Notes: a model not told the origin generated them from the letters alone. A stretch of DNA of 64,000 nt from Pantoea sp. 18069 (GCF_902706035.1 NZ_CACSJA010000005.1:1-64000), one strand, 5' to 3'. Shown: positions 38,768 to 50,136, numbered from the stretch's first letter. Translations and numbers: made by a program.

Positions 38768-41700
38768 GTGCGCCTTAATTCGATCAAGCTTTCAGGCTTC
38801 AAGTCCTTCGCCGAGCCCACCAACTTCCTGCTGCCCGGGCAGCTGGTCGGGGTGGTCGGGCCGAACGGCTGCGGCAAATCGAACATCATGGATGCGGTGC
38901 GCTGGGTGCTGGGAGAAAGCAAGGCCAGCGAATTGCGCGGCGAGTCCATGCAGGACGTGATCTTCAACGGCACCACGCACCGCAAGCCCGCGAGCCGCGC
39001 CAGCGTCGAGCTGGTGTTCGACAACAGCGACCACCGCGCGGGCGGCCAGTGGGGCCAGTACGGCGAGATTGCGGTCAAGCGCGTGCTCACGCGCGACGGC
39101 AGCAGCAGCTACTTCATCAACAACCAGCCCGTGCGCCGGCGCGACGTGCAGGACGTGTTCCTCGGCACGGGCCTGGGCCCGCGCGCCTACGCCATCATCG
39201 GCCAGGGCACGATCAGCCGCATCATCGAGTCGCGCCCCGAAGAGCTGCGGCTGTTCCTCGAGGAAGCCGCGGGCGTGTCCAAGTACAAGGAACGCCGGCG
39301 CGAGACCGAAAACCGGCTGTCCGACACGCGCGAGAACCTCACGCGCGTCGAGGACATCCTGCGCGAGCTCAACGCCAACCTCGAGAAGCTCGAGAAGCAG
39401 GCCGAAGTCGCGGCCCAGTACAACAAGCTGCAGGCCAGCGTCACGCTCAAGCAGCAGCAGATGTGGTTTCTCAAGCGCGCCGAGTCCGAGGCCGAGCAGG
39501 ACAAGGTGCGCATCGAAGGCCTGCAGGCGGTCAACGACCTCGAGGCGCGCATGGCCGAGCTGCGCCACATCGAAGCCGAGCTCGAGACCATTCGCCAGGC
39601 GCATTACACCGCGGGCGACGCCGTCAACCAGGCCCAGGGCCAGCTGTATGAGGCCACGGCCGAAGTCGGCAAGCTCGAAGCCGAGATCCGCTATGTGGTC
39701 GAAGGCCGCCAGCGCGTGCAGCAGCGCCTGGCGCAGCTGGCCGAGCAGATCGCCGACTGGGCGCGCCGCAGGGAAGACGCCGAGATCGAGATCGAGAACC
39801 TCGAAGGCGCGGGCATGAACGCCGAAGAGCAGGCCGAAATGCTTGCCGCCCAGCTCGAGGAGCAGTCGCAGCGCCTGCCCGATCTGGAAGACGCATTGCG
39901 CCAGGCGCAAAAGAACGACAGCGAGCAGCGCGCCCAGGTGGTCCAGGTGCAGCAGCAGATCCAGGTGCTGGCCGCCGAGCAGCGCAGCCTCAGCGAGCAG
40001 GAACGCCAGTTCCAGGCGCGCGACGAACGCCTGCGCGCCGACCGCAACGCGCTCACGGTGCCCGACGAGGTGCGGCTCGCCGATCTGCGCGGCCAGCTCG
40101 AGCTCGCGCAGGAAACCGCCGAGATTGCCGAAGCGCAGCTGCAGGAACTGCAGGACAGCGTACCCCAGCTCGACGAGGAGCGCCGCGCGCGCCAGCAGGC
40201 CGTGAACACCGAAGGCGCGCGCCAGGCCGAACTCGCGGCGCGCATGGAAGCCCTCAAGGCCTTGCAGGAAAAGGTCAAGACCGACGGAAAGCTCCAGCCC
40301 TGGCTGGCCAAGCACGGCCTGGACGGCATGCAGGGCCTGTGGACCCGCCTGGGCGTGGAGCCCGGCTGGGAAAACGCGCTCGAAGCCGCGCTGCGCGAGC
40401 GCATGGGCGCGCTGGCTGTGGGCCGGCTCGACATGGTGCGCGGCTTTCTGGGCGCGGGTGCGCAGGATGCGCCGCCCGCCCGGCTGGCGTTCTACAGCAC
40501 GGCCGATGCCAAGCCTGGTGCGACGCCCCAGGCAAGCAGCACGGGCCTGGCGCCGCTGTCTTCGCTGCTGCGCGTGAGCGATACCGGCCTGCAGGCCGTG
40601 CTGACCGACTGGCTGCAGGGCTGCTATACCGCGCCCACGCTCGACGCCGCGCTGGACCGGCGCGCGGCGCTGCAGCCCGGCGACGTGGTCTACGCGCCCA
40701 GCGGCCACGCGGTCACGGCGCACAGCGTGGGCTTCTACGCCCAGGATTCCGAGCAATCCGGGCTGCTGGCGCGCGCCCAGGAAATCGAACATCTTGAGAA
40801 GGAAACGCGTGCCCAGGCGCTGATCAGCGACGAGTCGCGCACCGCGCTGGTGCGCGCTGAAACCGCCTATGCCGACGCTTCGCAGCGGCTGATCGCCGCG
40901 CGCCGCGACGCGGGCGAGGCCAAGAATGCGGCCCACAGCCTGCAGGTCGAAGTGCTGCGCCTGGGCCAGCTCGCCGAGCAGGCGCGCGCGCGCAATGCGC
41001 AGATCACCGCCGACCTGGACGAAGTCCAGGCCCAGCTCGGCGATATCGAAGAGCGCCGCATGTCGGCCGAAGCCCGCTTCGAGGAGCTCGACATGCAGCT
41101 CGCCGACAGCCAGGAGCGCCATGCCCAGTTCGGCGACCGGGTGCTCGAAGCCGAACGCCGCCTCAACGAGTCCCGCGAGCAGTTGCGCGCGCTCGAGCGC
41201 CAGGCCCAGGAAGCGACGTTCTCGCAGCGCAGCCTGCAGGCGCGGCGCGCCGAACTCAGCCGCAGCATAGACACCGCGGCGCAGCAGGTGCGCTCGCTGG
41301 GCGACGAACAGCAGCGCGCGCAGGAAGAGCAGGCGCGCCTGAACGACGCCGCGGCCCAGGGCGGGCTGCAGGACGCGCTGGCGCTGAAGATGGAGCGCGA
41401 AAAAGCCGTGGGCGAGCGCCGCAGCGAATACGACGAGCTCACCAACCGCCTGCGCGGCAGCGACGAACGCCGCCAGCAGCTCGAAAAGGCGATGGAGCCG
41501 CTGCGCCAGCGCATCACCGAATTCCAGCTCAAGGAACAGGCCGCGCGCCTGGGCCTGGAGCAGTACAACAGCCTGCTGACCGATGCCCAGGCCGATCTGG
41601 CAGCGATCGCGCAGTCGATCGCCGAAGGCAATGTGCGCATCCATGGCATGCAGGGCGAGATCGACCGGCTGCACCGCGACATCGCGGCGCTGGGCGCCGT

Positions 41701-42307
41701 CAACCTCGCGGCGCTGGATGAATTGAATGCCGCGAGCGAGCGCAAGCTGTTCCTCGATGCGCAGATGGAAGATCTGACGGCGGCCATGAATACGCTCGAA
41801 GACGCGATCCGCAAGATCGACGCCGAGACGCGCGACCTGCTGTCGGGCACCTTCGACACCGTCAACCGGCACTTCGGCACCATGTTCCCCGAACTGTTCG
41901 GCGGCGGCCAGGCCAAGCTGGTGATCACCGGCGACGAAATTCTCGACTCGGGCGTGCAGGTGATCGCCCAGCCGCCGGGCAAGAAGAACCAGACGATTCA
42001 CCTGCTGTCGGGTGGCGAGAAGGCGCTGACGGCGATTGCGCTGGTGTTCGCCATTTTCCAGCTCAACCCCGCGCCGTTCTGTCTGCTCGACGAGGTGGAC
42101 GCGCCGCTCGACGACGCCAACACCGAACGCTATGCCAAGCTGGTGTCGAGCATGAGCCGCGGAACCCAATTCCTGTTCATCAGTCACAACAAGATCGCCA
42201 TGGAGATGGCCCAGCAGCTGATTGGCGTGACAATGCAGGAGCAGGGCGTGTCGCGCATCGTGGCCGTGGACATGGAGTCCGCCCTGCACATGGCCGAGGC
42301 GGTTTAG
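38768..42307 (+). CDS. smc: Chromosome segregation protein SMC
   Basis: 1179-residue ATPase that organises the chromosome with ScpA/B. Head N-lobe with Walker A GPNGCGKS (from about residue 31), coiled coil (about 165-500), a hinge (about 515-660, with WLAKHGLDGMQGLWTRLGVEPG), second coiled coil (about 660-1000), then signature LLSGGEKALTAIAL (about 1079) and Walker B FCLLDEVDAPLDDAN (about 1103-1117). Start is GTG 38768 (RLNSIKLSGFKSFAEPTNF), matching family N-termini; the open frame further upstream belongs to no SMC. smc-zipA-ligA is the standard order in betaproteobacteria. Confidence 0.97.
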   Translation: MRLNSIKLSGFKSFAEPTNFLLPGQLVGVVGPNGCGKSNIMDAVRWVLGESKASELRGESMQDVIFNGTTHRKPASRASVELVFDNSDHRAGGQWGQYGEIAVKRVLTRDGSSSYFINNQPVRRRDVQDVFLGTGLGPRAYAIIGQGTISRIIESRPEELRLFLEEAAGVSKYKERRRETENRLSDTRENLTRVEDILRELNANLEKLEKQAEVAAQYNKLQASVTLKQQQMWFLKRAESEAEQDKVRIEGLQAVNDLEARMAELRHIEAELETIRQAHYTAGDAVNQAQGQLYEATAEVGKLEAEIRYVVEGRQRVQQRLAQLAEQIADWARRREDAEIEIENLEGAGMNAEEQAEMLAAQLEEQSQRLPDLEDALRQAQKNDSEQRAQVVQVQQQIQVLAAEQRSLSEQERQFQARDERLRADRNALTVPDEVRLADLRGQLELAQETAEIAEAQLQELQDSVPQLDEERRARQQAVNTEGARQAELAARMEALKALQEKVKTDGKLQPWLAKHGLDGMQGLWTRLGVEPGWENALEAALRERMGALAVGRLDMVRGFLGAGAQDAPPARLAFYSTADAKPGATPQASSTGLAPLSSLLRVSDTGLQAVLTDWLQGCYTAPTLDAALDRRAALQPGDVVYAPSGHAVTAHSVGFYAQDSEQSGLLARAQEIEHLEKETRAQALISDESRTALVRAETAYADASQRLIAARRDAGEAKNAAHSLQVEVLRLGQLAEQARARNAQITADLDEVQAQLGDIEERRMSAEARFEELDMQLADSQERHAQFGDRVLEAERRLNESREQLRALERQAQEATFSQRSLQARRAELSRSIDTAAQQVRSLGDEQQRAQEEQARLNDAAAQGGLQDALALKMEREKAVGERRSEYDELTNRLRGSDERRQQLEKAMEPLRQRITEFQLKEQAARLGLEQYNSLLTDAQADLAAIAQSIAEGNVRIHGMQGEIDRLHRDIAALGAVNLAALDELNAASERKLFLDAQMEDLTAAMNTLEDAIRKIDAETRDLLSGTFDTVNRHFGTMFPELFGGGQAKLVITGDEILDSGVQVIAQPPGKKNQTIHLLSGGEKALTAIALVFAIFQLNPAPFCLLDEVDAPLDDANTERYAKLVSSMSRGTQFLFISHNKIAMEMAQQLIGVTMQEQGVSRIVAVDMESALHMAEAV

Positions 42308-42328
42308 ATTTTTCCTTGACGGATTCAC

Positions 42329-43543
42329 ATGAGTACCTTGCAAATCAGTTTGGCCATTCTGGGTGTCGTGGTGTTGGCACTGATCGTCGCGTACAACACC
42401 TGGGCGGCGCGGCGCAATGCGCCCAAACGTGCCCAACCCGAGGAAGACGAGACCGGCCAGCCGGGGCACCACCAACCGTATAACCTGACCGAGCGCCACG
42501 AGCCCGCGCTCGACCTGTCGCATGGCGGCCACCAGCCCGAGCCCGTGGGGCCGCAGACCATGCCCATGGCGCAGGCCCAGGACCATGTGCATGACGTGCC
42601 GCCCGCACCGGAAGCGCAGCGGCGCGAACCGGCGCTGGGCGAGGCCGCGCCCGCAGGCGCGAGCGCGGCGTTCACCGAACCCACATTTGCCGCGCCCGAG
42701 TCCCACCCCATTCCCGTCGAGCGCCGCCCCAACCTCGACTCGCTGATCGACGCCATTGCGCCCATCCAGCCCGAGCATGTGATTCCCGGCGAGGGCGCGC
42801 TGCAGGTGCAGCCCACCACGCGGCGCGCGGGCAGCAAGCCGTTTCGCATCGAAGGCCTGAACCAGGCCTCGCGCCAGTGGGAGCCCTTGCAGGCCGGCTC
42901 GCGCTACACCGCCTTCCAGGCCGGCGTGCAGCTTGCCAACCGCGTAGGCGCGCTCAATGAAATCGAGTTTTCCGAATTCGTCTCCAAGGTCCAGGCATTT
43001 GCCGACGCCGTGAGCGCGTCCGTCGACCTGCCCGACATGCTGCAGGAAGTGGCGCGTGCACGCGAGCTCGACCAGTTCGCCAGCGAGCACGACGCCCAGC
43101 TGACCTTCATGCTGCGCGCCCGCCAGGCCGCCTGGAGCCCGGGCTACGTGATGCAGAACGCCGCGCGCCTGGGCTTTGTTCCGCTGTCCATGCCCGGCCG
43201 CATGGCCTTGCCCTCGGCCGCGGGCGGCCAGCCCTTGCTGGTGCTGACCTATGACGCCCAGGCCGCGATGGCCGAAGACCTGGACCAGTCGGCGATCCGC
43301 GAACTGCTGCTGAGCCTCGACGTGCCCCAGGTGCATCGCAGCGAGCAGCCGTTCGCGCGCCTGCGCGAAGTCGCCGACGGCCTGTGCCATGCGATGGAAG
43401 GCGTGCTGTGCGACCAGAATGGTCACCCGCTGCCGGTCTCCGTGGTCGAGCCTATCGCCGCCGACCTCGAACACCTTTACGACCAGCTCGACAGCCGTGA
43501 ACTGTCGGCCGGCTCCATGCTCGCGCGGCGCTTGTTCAGTTAA
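42329..43543 (+). CDS. zipA: Cell division protein ZipA
   Basis: 404-residue bitopic membrane protein that tethers FtsZ. One N-terminal membrane helix (about residues 5-25, ISLAILGVVVLALIVAYNTWAARR), a long Pro/Ala/Glu/His-rich linker (about 30-140), and a C-terminal FtsZ-binding domain (about 150-395) with VLTYDAQAAMAEDLDQSAIRE. Gene order smc-zipA-ligA supports the call. It starts 21 bp after smc. Confidence 0.93.
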   Translation: MSTLQISLAILGVVVLALIVAYNTWAARRNAPKRAQPEEDETGQPGHHQPYNLTERHEPALDLSHGGHQPEPVGPQTMPMAQAQDHVHDVPPAPEAQRREPALGEAAPAGASAAFTEPTFAAPESHPIPVERRPNLDSLIDAIAPIQPEHVIPGEGALQVQPTTRRAGSKPFRIEGLNQASRQWEPLQAGSRYTAFQAGVQLANRVGALNEIEFSEFVSKVQAFADAVSASVDLPDMLQEVARARELDQFASEHDAQLTFMLRARQAAWSPGYVMQNAARLGFVPLSMPGRMALPSAAGGQPLLVLTYDAQAAMAEDLDQSAIRELLLSLDVPQVHRSEQPFARLREVADGLCHAMEGVLCDQNGHPLPVSVVEPIAADLEHLYDQLDSRELSAGSMLARRLFS

Positions 43544-43560
43544 GGCGTTTCGGCTTTTTT

Positions 43561-43637
43561 GCCCTTCGATCCTTCGACGGGTTCAGGACTCAGGGCGAAC
43601 GCGTTCCTACCGTTCGCCCTGAGCCTGTCGAAGGGCC
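43561..43637. repeat. Inverted REP-like repeat between zipA and ligA
   Basis: CCTTCGACGGGTTCAGGA-CTCAGGGCGAACG (43571-43601) faces CGTTCGCCCTGAGCCTGTCGAAGG (43611-43634), giving a hairpin of about 24 bp with one small bulge. The sequence is the common intergenic palindrome of Comamonadaceae; other copies or halves lie at 35788, 49780 and 49849, and related sequence at 51550. It may act as a transcription terminator for smc-zipA. Confidence 0.75.
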
Positions 43638-43651
43638 TTCCAGAGCGTTGA

Positions 43652-45898
<2,247 letters not shown>

Positions 45899-45948
45899 AC
45901 TGCGTCCCTTTTGCCGCGCGGGTGGCCGCGCTGCTTTACCATCCGCGC

Positions 45949-46755
45949 ATGAGTTCCCATTACGAAACGCTGCAAAAGGCAGACGCCTACCGCGAATTTT
46001 TCAAAGTAGCCCCTCCCGAGGATCTGGGAGAGCGCATGCTGCGCGCCCGCCGTCCGGGCTTCATGATCCGCGCGGTGGCGCAGCCCGAAGCCGCGAGCGA
46101 TGTGCCGCCGGCGCCCGCACCGGCCCCTGAAACCGCGCCAGTGCCCGAAGCGGACGCAGCGCCCCAGGTAGTGGACGCCGCGCCCAAGGCACGCAAGCCG
46201 GCCCCGCCCGTGGTGCGCGAACTGGTCGCGGCCCAGTGGGGGTTGGTGCCGCACTGGGTCAAGACCGCGTCGGACGCGCGCCTGCGCGCCATCAAGCTGC
46301 TGCACGCGCGCAATGAAACCGCGTCCACGGCCCAGGCCTTTCGCGACGCCTGGCTCAACAACCAGCGCTGCATCATCCCCATCATGGCGTTCTTCGAGGA
46401 CGACCACCGCAGCGGCAAGGCCGTGTCGACGCGCATCTCGCGCATCGACGGCCAGCCCATGGGTCTCGCCGGCCTGTGGGCCCATTGGAAGGGCCCCGAA
46501 GGCGAGGAGATCCTGAGCTTTGCGGCGCTCAACATCAACGCCAATACGCATGGCCTGCTGCACCGCTACCAGCCGCCGGGCAACGAGCGGCGCATGCCCG
46601 CCATTCTCAGCGAAGGCGCCTACGACGCCTGGCTCAGCGTGCGCCAGGACAAGGCGCGCGAGTTCATGCGCCAGTACGCGGCCAACTGGCTCACAGCCAA
46701 CCCGGTGGAAAACAAGAAGGACAAGATTCCCAAGGATTGGCGCGTCGCGCAGTAA
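45949..46755 (+). CDS. SRAP (YedK/HMCES)-family protein lacking catalytic Cys2
   Basis: 268-residue protein of the SOS-response-associated peptidase family, whose members normally begin MC and use Cys2 to cross-link abasic sites in single-stranded DNA. Family motifs are present: QWGLVPHW, LHARNETA, CIIPIMAFFEDD (E of the active site) and RRMPAIL. Here residue 2 is Ser (ATG AGT TCC), and the conserved His before RMP is replaced (GNERRMP). A Pro/Ala-rich insert (about residues 55-85) interrupts the N-terminal half. It may be an inactive paralogue, or work as a plain DNA-binding or protease-like protein. It lies 50 bp after ligA. Confidence 0.85.
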   Translation: MSSHYETLQKADAYREFFKVAPPEDLGERMLRARRPGFMIRAVAQPEAASDVPPAPAPAPETAPVPEADAAPQVVDAAPKARKPAPPVVRELVAAQWGLVPHWVKTASDARLRAIKLLHARNETASTAQAFRDAWLNNQRCIIPIMAFFEDDHRSGKAVSTRISRIDGQPMGLAGLWAHWKGPEGEEILSFAALNINANTHGLLHRYQPPGNERRMPAILSEGAYDAWLSVRQDKAREFMRQYAANWLTANPVENKKDKIPKDWRVAQ

Positions 46756-46814
46756 CTGCGCCGCGCCTCGCCGGCCGCACCTGGCCGGCCGCACCTCGCC
46801 GGCCGCGCCGCGGT

Positions 46815-49532
46815 TCAGGCGAACACCCCCTCGGTTTCGGGCGTGCCGTACTGCTGCAGCTGCAATGCTTCGGCCGCCTGGCGCTGGTTTGCGGCGCTGG
46901 TCTGCAGCAGATGCATCAGCGCCGTGACATCAAGGCATTGCACCAGCAGGCCCGTGCCATCGGCTTGCTGCGCCTGGATGATTTCGCCCACGATCGCCGG
47001 CGCACTGCCGTGCATCCGGGGCGCGGGCGCAAAGCGCCGCGCCGCAAAGTGCTGCACGCCCAGCAGGTCGCTGACCAGCAGGCCTATGCGCCGCCCGCCT
47101 TCCTCGATCACGATCACCTGGCTTTGCGCGGTGATGGGCGAAGGCGTGCCGCGCAGCACATGGCCCAGATCGAACACCCAGGCATAGCCCGTGACCTGGC
47201 CTTGCGCGCGCCGCGCGAGCGTGCCAAGGCAGTACGGCAGGCGCCCCGCGGAGACCGCGGTGATCGCGCCGGCCGGCAGCGCTTCGAGCACGCAGGCCGC
47301 ATCCACAGCGAAAGGCCGGGCATCGATGAAGAAGGTCGCCATTTCGCGGCCCGCGTCCAGCTCCCCGGCCTGGTTCCTGGTCTGGCTCCTGGTACTGCCG
47401 GCGCTGTCGCCAAGCACATGGGTGGTGCGGCGCAGCACCGCGGCTTCGGCATCGGCGAGCACGGCGCCAAACGATGTGAACGACAGCGCGAGCACGGCGT
47501 GCGGTGCATCGCTGTTGGCGCGAAACTCGCGGTAGCCCTGGGTCACCGAGCAGCCGACGATGCAGTAGTGGCCCGCATGCACCATGGCGCGCGACTCGCT
47601 TTGCCCGGGCGCGAGCTGCAGCATGCGCGCCGGCAGCGCCAGGCGGCTGCCGACGGCAATCTGCAGCCCGGCGCGCGCGGTTTGTGCGGCTTGGGCGCTG
47701 CTGCTGGCCAGCACCAGGCCCGTGCGATCGACAAACACCGTGCAGTTGCGCTGGCCGCCTTGACCCGCACCGGCGAGCATTGCCGTCAGTTCCTCGGCGG
47801 AATTGAAGACGATGCCTATGCCGCCCACGGTCTGCGCGCCGTCGGGTGCGCGAATCGCCGCGTGGAAGACATAGGTCGGCGCGTCGTCGCTCAGCGCGCT
47901 CGCGCGCCACGGGCTCACGTGGTAGGCCTGGGCGCCGCGCAGCGCAAGCACCGCGCCCAGGGCCTGCGCGTCGACATGCTGGCCTATGGCGCTGCTGCCA
48001 TTGGCCAGCCGCTCATGGCTGGCGGCGATGATGCGCCCGCTGGTGTCATACACCACCAGCCGTGAATAGACGGTGTACAGGCCGTTGATCTGGCCGAGAA
48101 CGGCGTTGGCGCGCGCCACGTCGGCGTCGCCGGCAATGCCCAGCTTCACATCGGCGAGCAGGTTGCGCAGCTCGGGCGTCAGCGCCCACCAGCGGCAATC
48201 GTTGGCGCGCTCGTAGAGGTTGCGGTCGAGCAGGTCGACCAGCAACTGGCTGAGGAATTCGCTGTCGCGCAGCGCCGCGCTGAGCACGGTGTTGTAGAGG
48301 TCGCGTATCGAGTGGCTGAACACCTCGTTGGTGCGCGCGCCGGTCTCGCCTATCTGCTCGAGCACCGCTGCCAGGCGCTGCGCGCCTTCGCGCTGGCCGG
48401 CCGTCATGACCTGGCCATTCCAGACCACGCGCCGTATGGTGTCGGCCGCCGTCACGATGTCGTGCAGCGGTGGGCAGAAGTCGCGCGCATGGCCGAGCAG
48501 GCCCTGGATGATGGCCGGCGGCAGGTTGTCGACGCCGCGCCGCGCCTCACCATGCCGGGCACGCGACTGGAATGCCAGCTCGATGGGCACCATGACCTGG
48601 CCTTTCCAGCCCGGTGGGCCGGGATAGCCCTGGTAGCCCGCGGCGGCCATTGTCTGCACCAGATAGGTGCGTCCTGAATGGGTCCACAGGCACGGTGCAC
48701 CAGAAAGGTTCTCGGGCACCTTGACGCCCACCTCCAGCCACAGCGGGTCGCTGCTGGCGAGCACCTGCTGGTTGGCGTCGACCAGCAGCGCGAGACTGCG
48801 GCCTTCCTGCGCACCGCGTGCATGAAAAATGCCCTGCAGCTCGTCATCGAACGCAAAGCTCAGGCACAGCACACCCACGACCTCGCCCGTGGCCGGGTGC
48901 AGCAGCCGCTGGGAATAGATCAGCGCATGGCGTTTGCCCGGGCGCAGGTCGCTGGCGCGAAACGTCTCGACATGGCGCGGGCTGTGCAGCGTCTGCTCGA
49001 TCAGCGCGTCCTGGCTTTGCTCCAGCGGCGTGGCGTCGGCGATGCGCGCGAGCACCCGGCCCTGGGTGTCGAGCACCAGGATGTCGTCGTAGACCGTGTA
49101 CTTGCTGCGGTACTGGCGCAGGCGCGTGCGCACGGCCTGGGCATCTTCGTCCAGGCCCGCGGCCAGCCGGCACAGCACCGGGTCGGTCGCGAGAAAGCCC
49201 ACATCGGCCGTGCGCTCGTAGAGATTGCGCACCAGGATGTCGATCACATGGCGCGCCTGGGTGCCGATTTCGCGCATCACTTCGCCCAGCGACTCGGCGA
49301 CCAGCGACTGCACGAGATCGGCTTCGAGCCGCTGGAAGCCTTCGCGCGTGGCGGCCATCATCGGCAGGATGCTGTGCGCCTCCTCGGGGCAGTTCATCTT
49401 TGCCGACGACTCGATCAAGCGCCACATCAGCCGCAGCTCACGCAGCGAATCCTCGCAGCGCGCCACCTTGCGCATGAAGGGGATGAAACTGTCCGTATCG
49501 ATCTCGTGACCCACTTCGTCTGTGCTTGGCAT
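46815..49532 (-). CDS. Large soluble protein with two cache-like sensor repeats and a C-terminal CheW-like domain
   Basis: 905 residues without signal peptide or membrane helix. Residues about 95-350 and 430-700 are two related halves: VRNLYERTADVGFLATDP ... YTVYDDILVLDTQGRVLARI and LDRNLYERANDCRWWALTP ... YTVYSRLVVYDTSGRIIAAS, each continuing as a cache/PAS-like alpha-beta sensor. Residues about 725-860 resemble CheW (REMATFFIDARPFAVDA ... GYAWVFDLGHVLRG ... VIVIEEGGRRIGLLV). There is no methyl-accepting, HAMP, kinase or receiver domain. It could couple a cytosolic ligand to a CheA array or a CheW-dependent kinase elsewhere. No chemotaxis genes are nearby. The start MPSTDEVGHE at 49532 is the first in frame. 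Confidence 0.82.
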   Translation of the reverse strand: MPSTDEVGHEIDTDSFIPFMRKVARCEDSLRELRLMWRLIESSAKMNCPEEAHSILPMMAATREGFQRLEADLVQSLVAESLGEVMREIGTQARHVIDILVRNLYERTADVGFLATDPVLCRLAAGLDEDAQAVRTRLRQYRSKYTVYDDILVLDTQGRVLARIADATPLEQSQDALIEQTLHSPRHVETFRASDLRPGKRHALIYSQRLLHPATGEVVGVLCLSFAFDDELQGIFHARGAQEGRSLALLVDANQQVLASSDPLWLEVGVKVPENLSGAPCLWTHSGRTYLVQTMAAAGYQGYPGPPGWKGQVMVPIELAFQSRARHGEARRGVDNLPPAIIQGLLGHARDFCPPLHDIVTAADTIRRVVWNGQVMTAGQREGAQRLAAVLEQIGETGARTNEVFSHSIRDLYNTVLSAALRDSEFLSQLLVDLLDRNLYERANDCRWWALTPELRNLLADVKLGIAGDADVARANAVLGQINGLYTVYSRLVVYDTSGRIIAASHERLANGSSAIGQHVDAQALGAVLALRGAQAYHVSPWRASALSDDAPTYVFHAAIRAPDGAQTVGGIGIVFNSAEELTAMLAGAGQGGQRNCTVFVDRTGLVLASSSAQAAQTARAGLQIAVGSRLALPARMLQLAPGQSESRAMVHAGHYCIVGCSVTQGYREFRANSDAPHAVLALSFTSFGAVLADAEAAVLRRTTHVLGDSAGSTRSQTRNQAGELDAGREMATFFIDARPFAVDAACVLEALPAGAITAVSAGRLPYCLGTLARRAQGQVTGYAWVFDLGHVLRGTPSPITAQSQVIVIEEGGRRIGLLVSDLLGVQHFAARRFAPAPRMHGSAPAIVGEIIQAQQADGTGLLVQCLDVTALMHLLQTSAANQRQAAEALQLQQYGTPETEGVFA

Positions 49533-49659
49533 GGCGCTCCCTGGTTGTCGTACTTCTTGTCCTCATGCGTCGTTGCATGGGCGATTTGTGACAAGATGCA
49601 AGCAAGAGATGGGCCAGTTTGGCGCCAGGACGCGACCGCCGACACCTAAGTTTCACGGG

Positions 49660-49677
49660 GTTGATAACGTTATCAAC
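49660..49677. promoter_or_regulatory. 18-bp perfect palindrome GTTGATAACGTTATCAAC
   Basis: Fully symmetric with a central CG step, the form of LacI/GalR-family operators. It lies 128 bp upstream of the CheW-like gene's start codon and left of the repeats and IS110. No LacI-family gene is in the window, so the regulator would be elsewhere, or this is a relic of a displaced gene. Confidence 0.5.
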
Positions 49678-49779
49678 AAGCCGCGTTTAAATGACATCGG
49701 TTTGTTGAACAACATGGCTTCGATCCTTCAACGGGCTGTGCCCTAACCGCGAACGCAGTGGTTCGCCATGCTCTCAACC

Positions 49780-49913
49780 CCGTTCGCCCTGAGCGGGAGC
49801 GAGACGAAGTTTCGCAATGCGTAATAAAAAAACAGCGGGCGTCAAAATCCGTTCGTCCTGAGCAAGGTAAGCGAGACGAAGTCTCGCAATGCGTTAACAA
49901 GAAACAGCGTGGC
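49780..49913. repeat. Two tandem direct repeats with REP-like heads
   Basis: Unit A (49780-49840) and unit B (49849-49913) share CCGTTCG(C/T)CCTGAGC, AGCGAGACGAAGT-TCGCAATGCGT and AAACAGCG, differing mainly in a short spacer (GGG versus AAGGTA). The GAGACGAAGTCTC core of unit B is itself a palindrome. They abut the left side of the IS110 leader. Confidence 0.7.
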
Positions 49914-49924
49914 CAAGCGGGTGG

Positions 49925-50130
49925 AGTAGCGTACGGGGTGAACGCCCGTGGAGTCAAAGACCGATAGAGCAATGGTGCTCAATAGCCCGAGACTGAGTAT
50001 GGTCCTGGCATCGTCGGCGACTGTGGTGAGCATTTGCCTTGCGAAAGCGAAGCGAATGCATCCCGATTGAGAGACTGAGCTATCCGACATGCCAATAGCT
50101 CCACAGGCGTTCGCCTTTAATTGTGGAGTA
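49925..50130 (+). ncRNA. Candidate bridge RNA region of the IS110 element
   Basis: Non-coding leader with ordered hairpins: ACGGG-GTGAACG-CCCGT (49933-49949), GAGCA-ATGG-TGCTC (49967-49980) and a 13-bp imperfect stem closed by a GAAA tetraloop (50030-50059, GCATTTGCCTTGC against GCGAAGCGAATGC). GAGACTGAG occurs twice (49989-49997 and 50071-50079). IS110 recombinases are known to use a bridge RNA transcribed from this leader to pair target and donor. The position and folding fit; the exact ends and loops are inference. Confidence 0.5.
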
Positions 50131-50136
50131 AAAGCC

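Larger units (their letters stand above)
49533..49913. other. Intergenic region with palindrome and REP-like repeats
   Basis: 381 bp upstream of the CheW-like gene and left of the IS110 copy. It contains an 18-bp perfect palindrome (49660-49677), degraded REP-like sequence (about 49718-49770) and two direct repeats (49780-49913). No gene is recognisable. Confidence 0.55.

Noticed and set aside
38792..43474. 1560-codon open frame on the - strand opposite smc and zipA
   Set aside because: Pure shadow of real genes with clear motifs on the other strand.
46756..46814. GCCGGCCGCACCT short repeats after the SRAP gene
   Set aside because: Three imperfect copies in a 58-bp convergent gap; likely a simple GC-rich terminator region without further support.
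49905..49970. tRNA-Ser-like stretch (GTGGCCAAGCGGGTGGAG)
   Set aside because: No matching acceptor stem, T-loop or anticodon arm follows.
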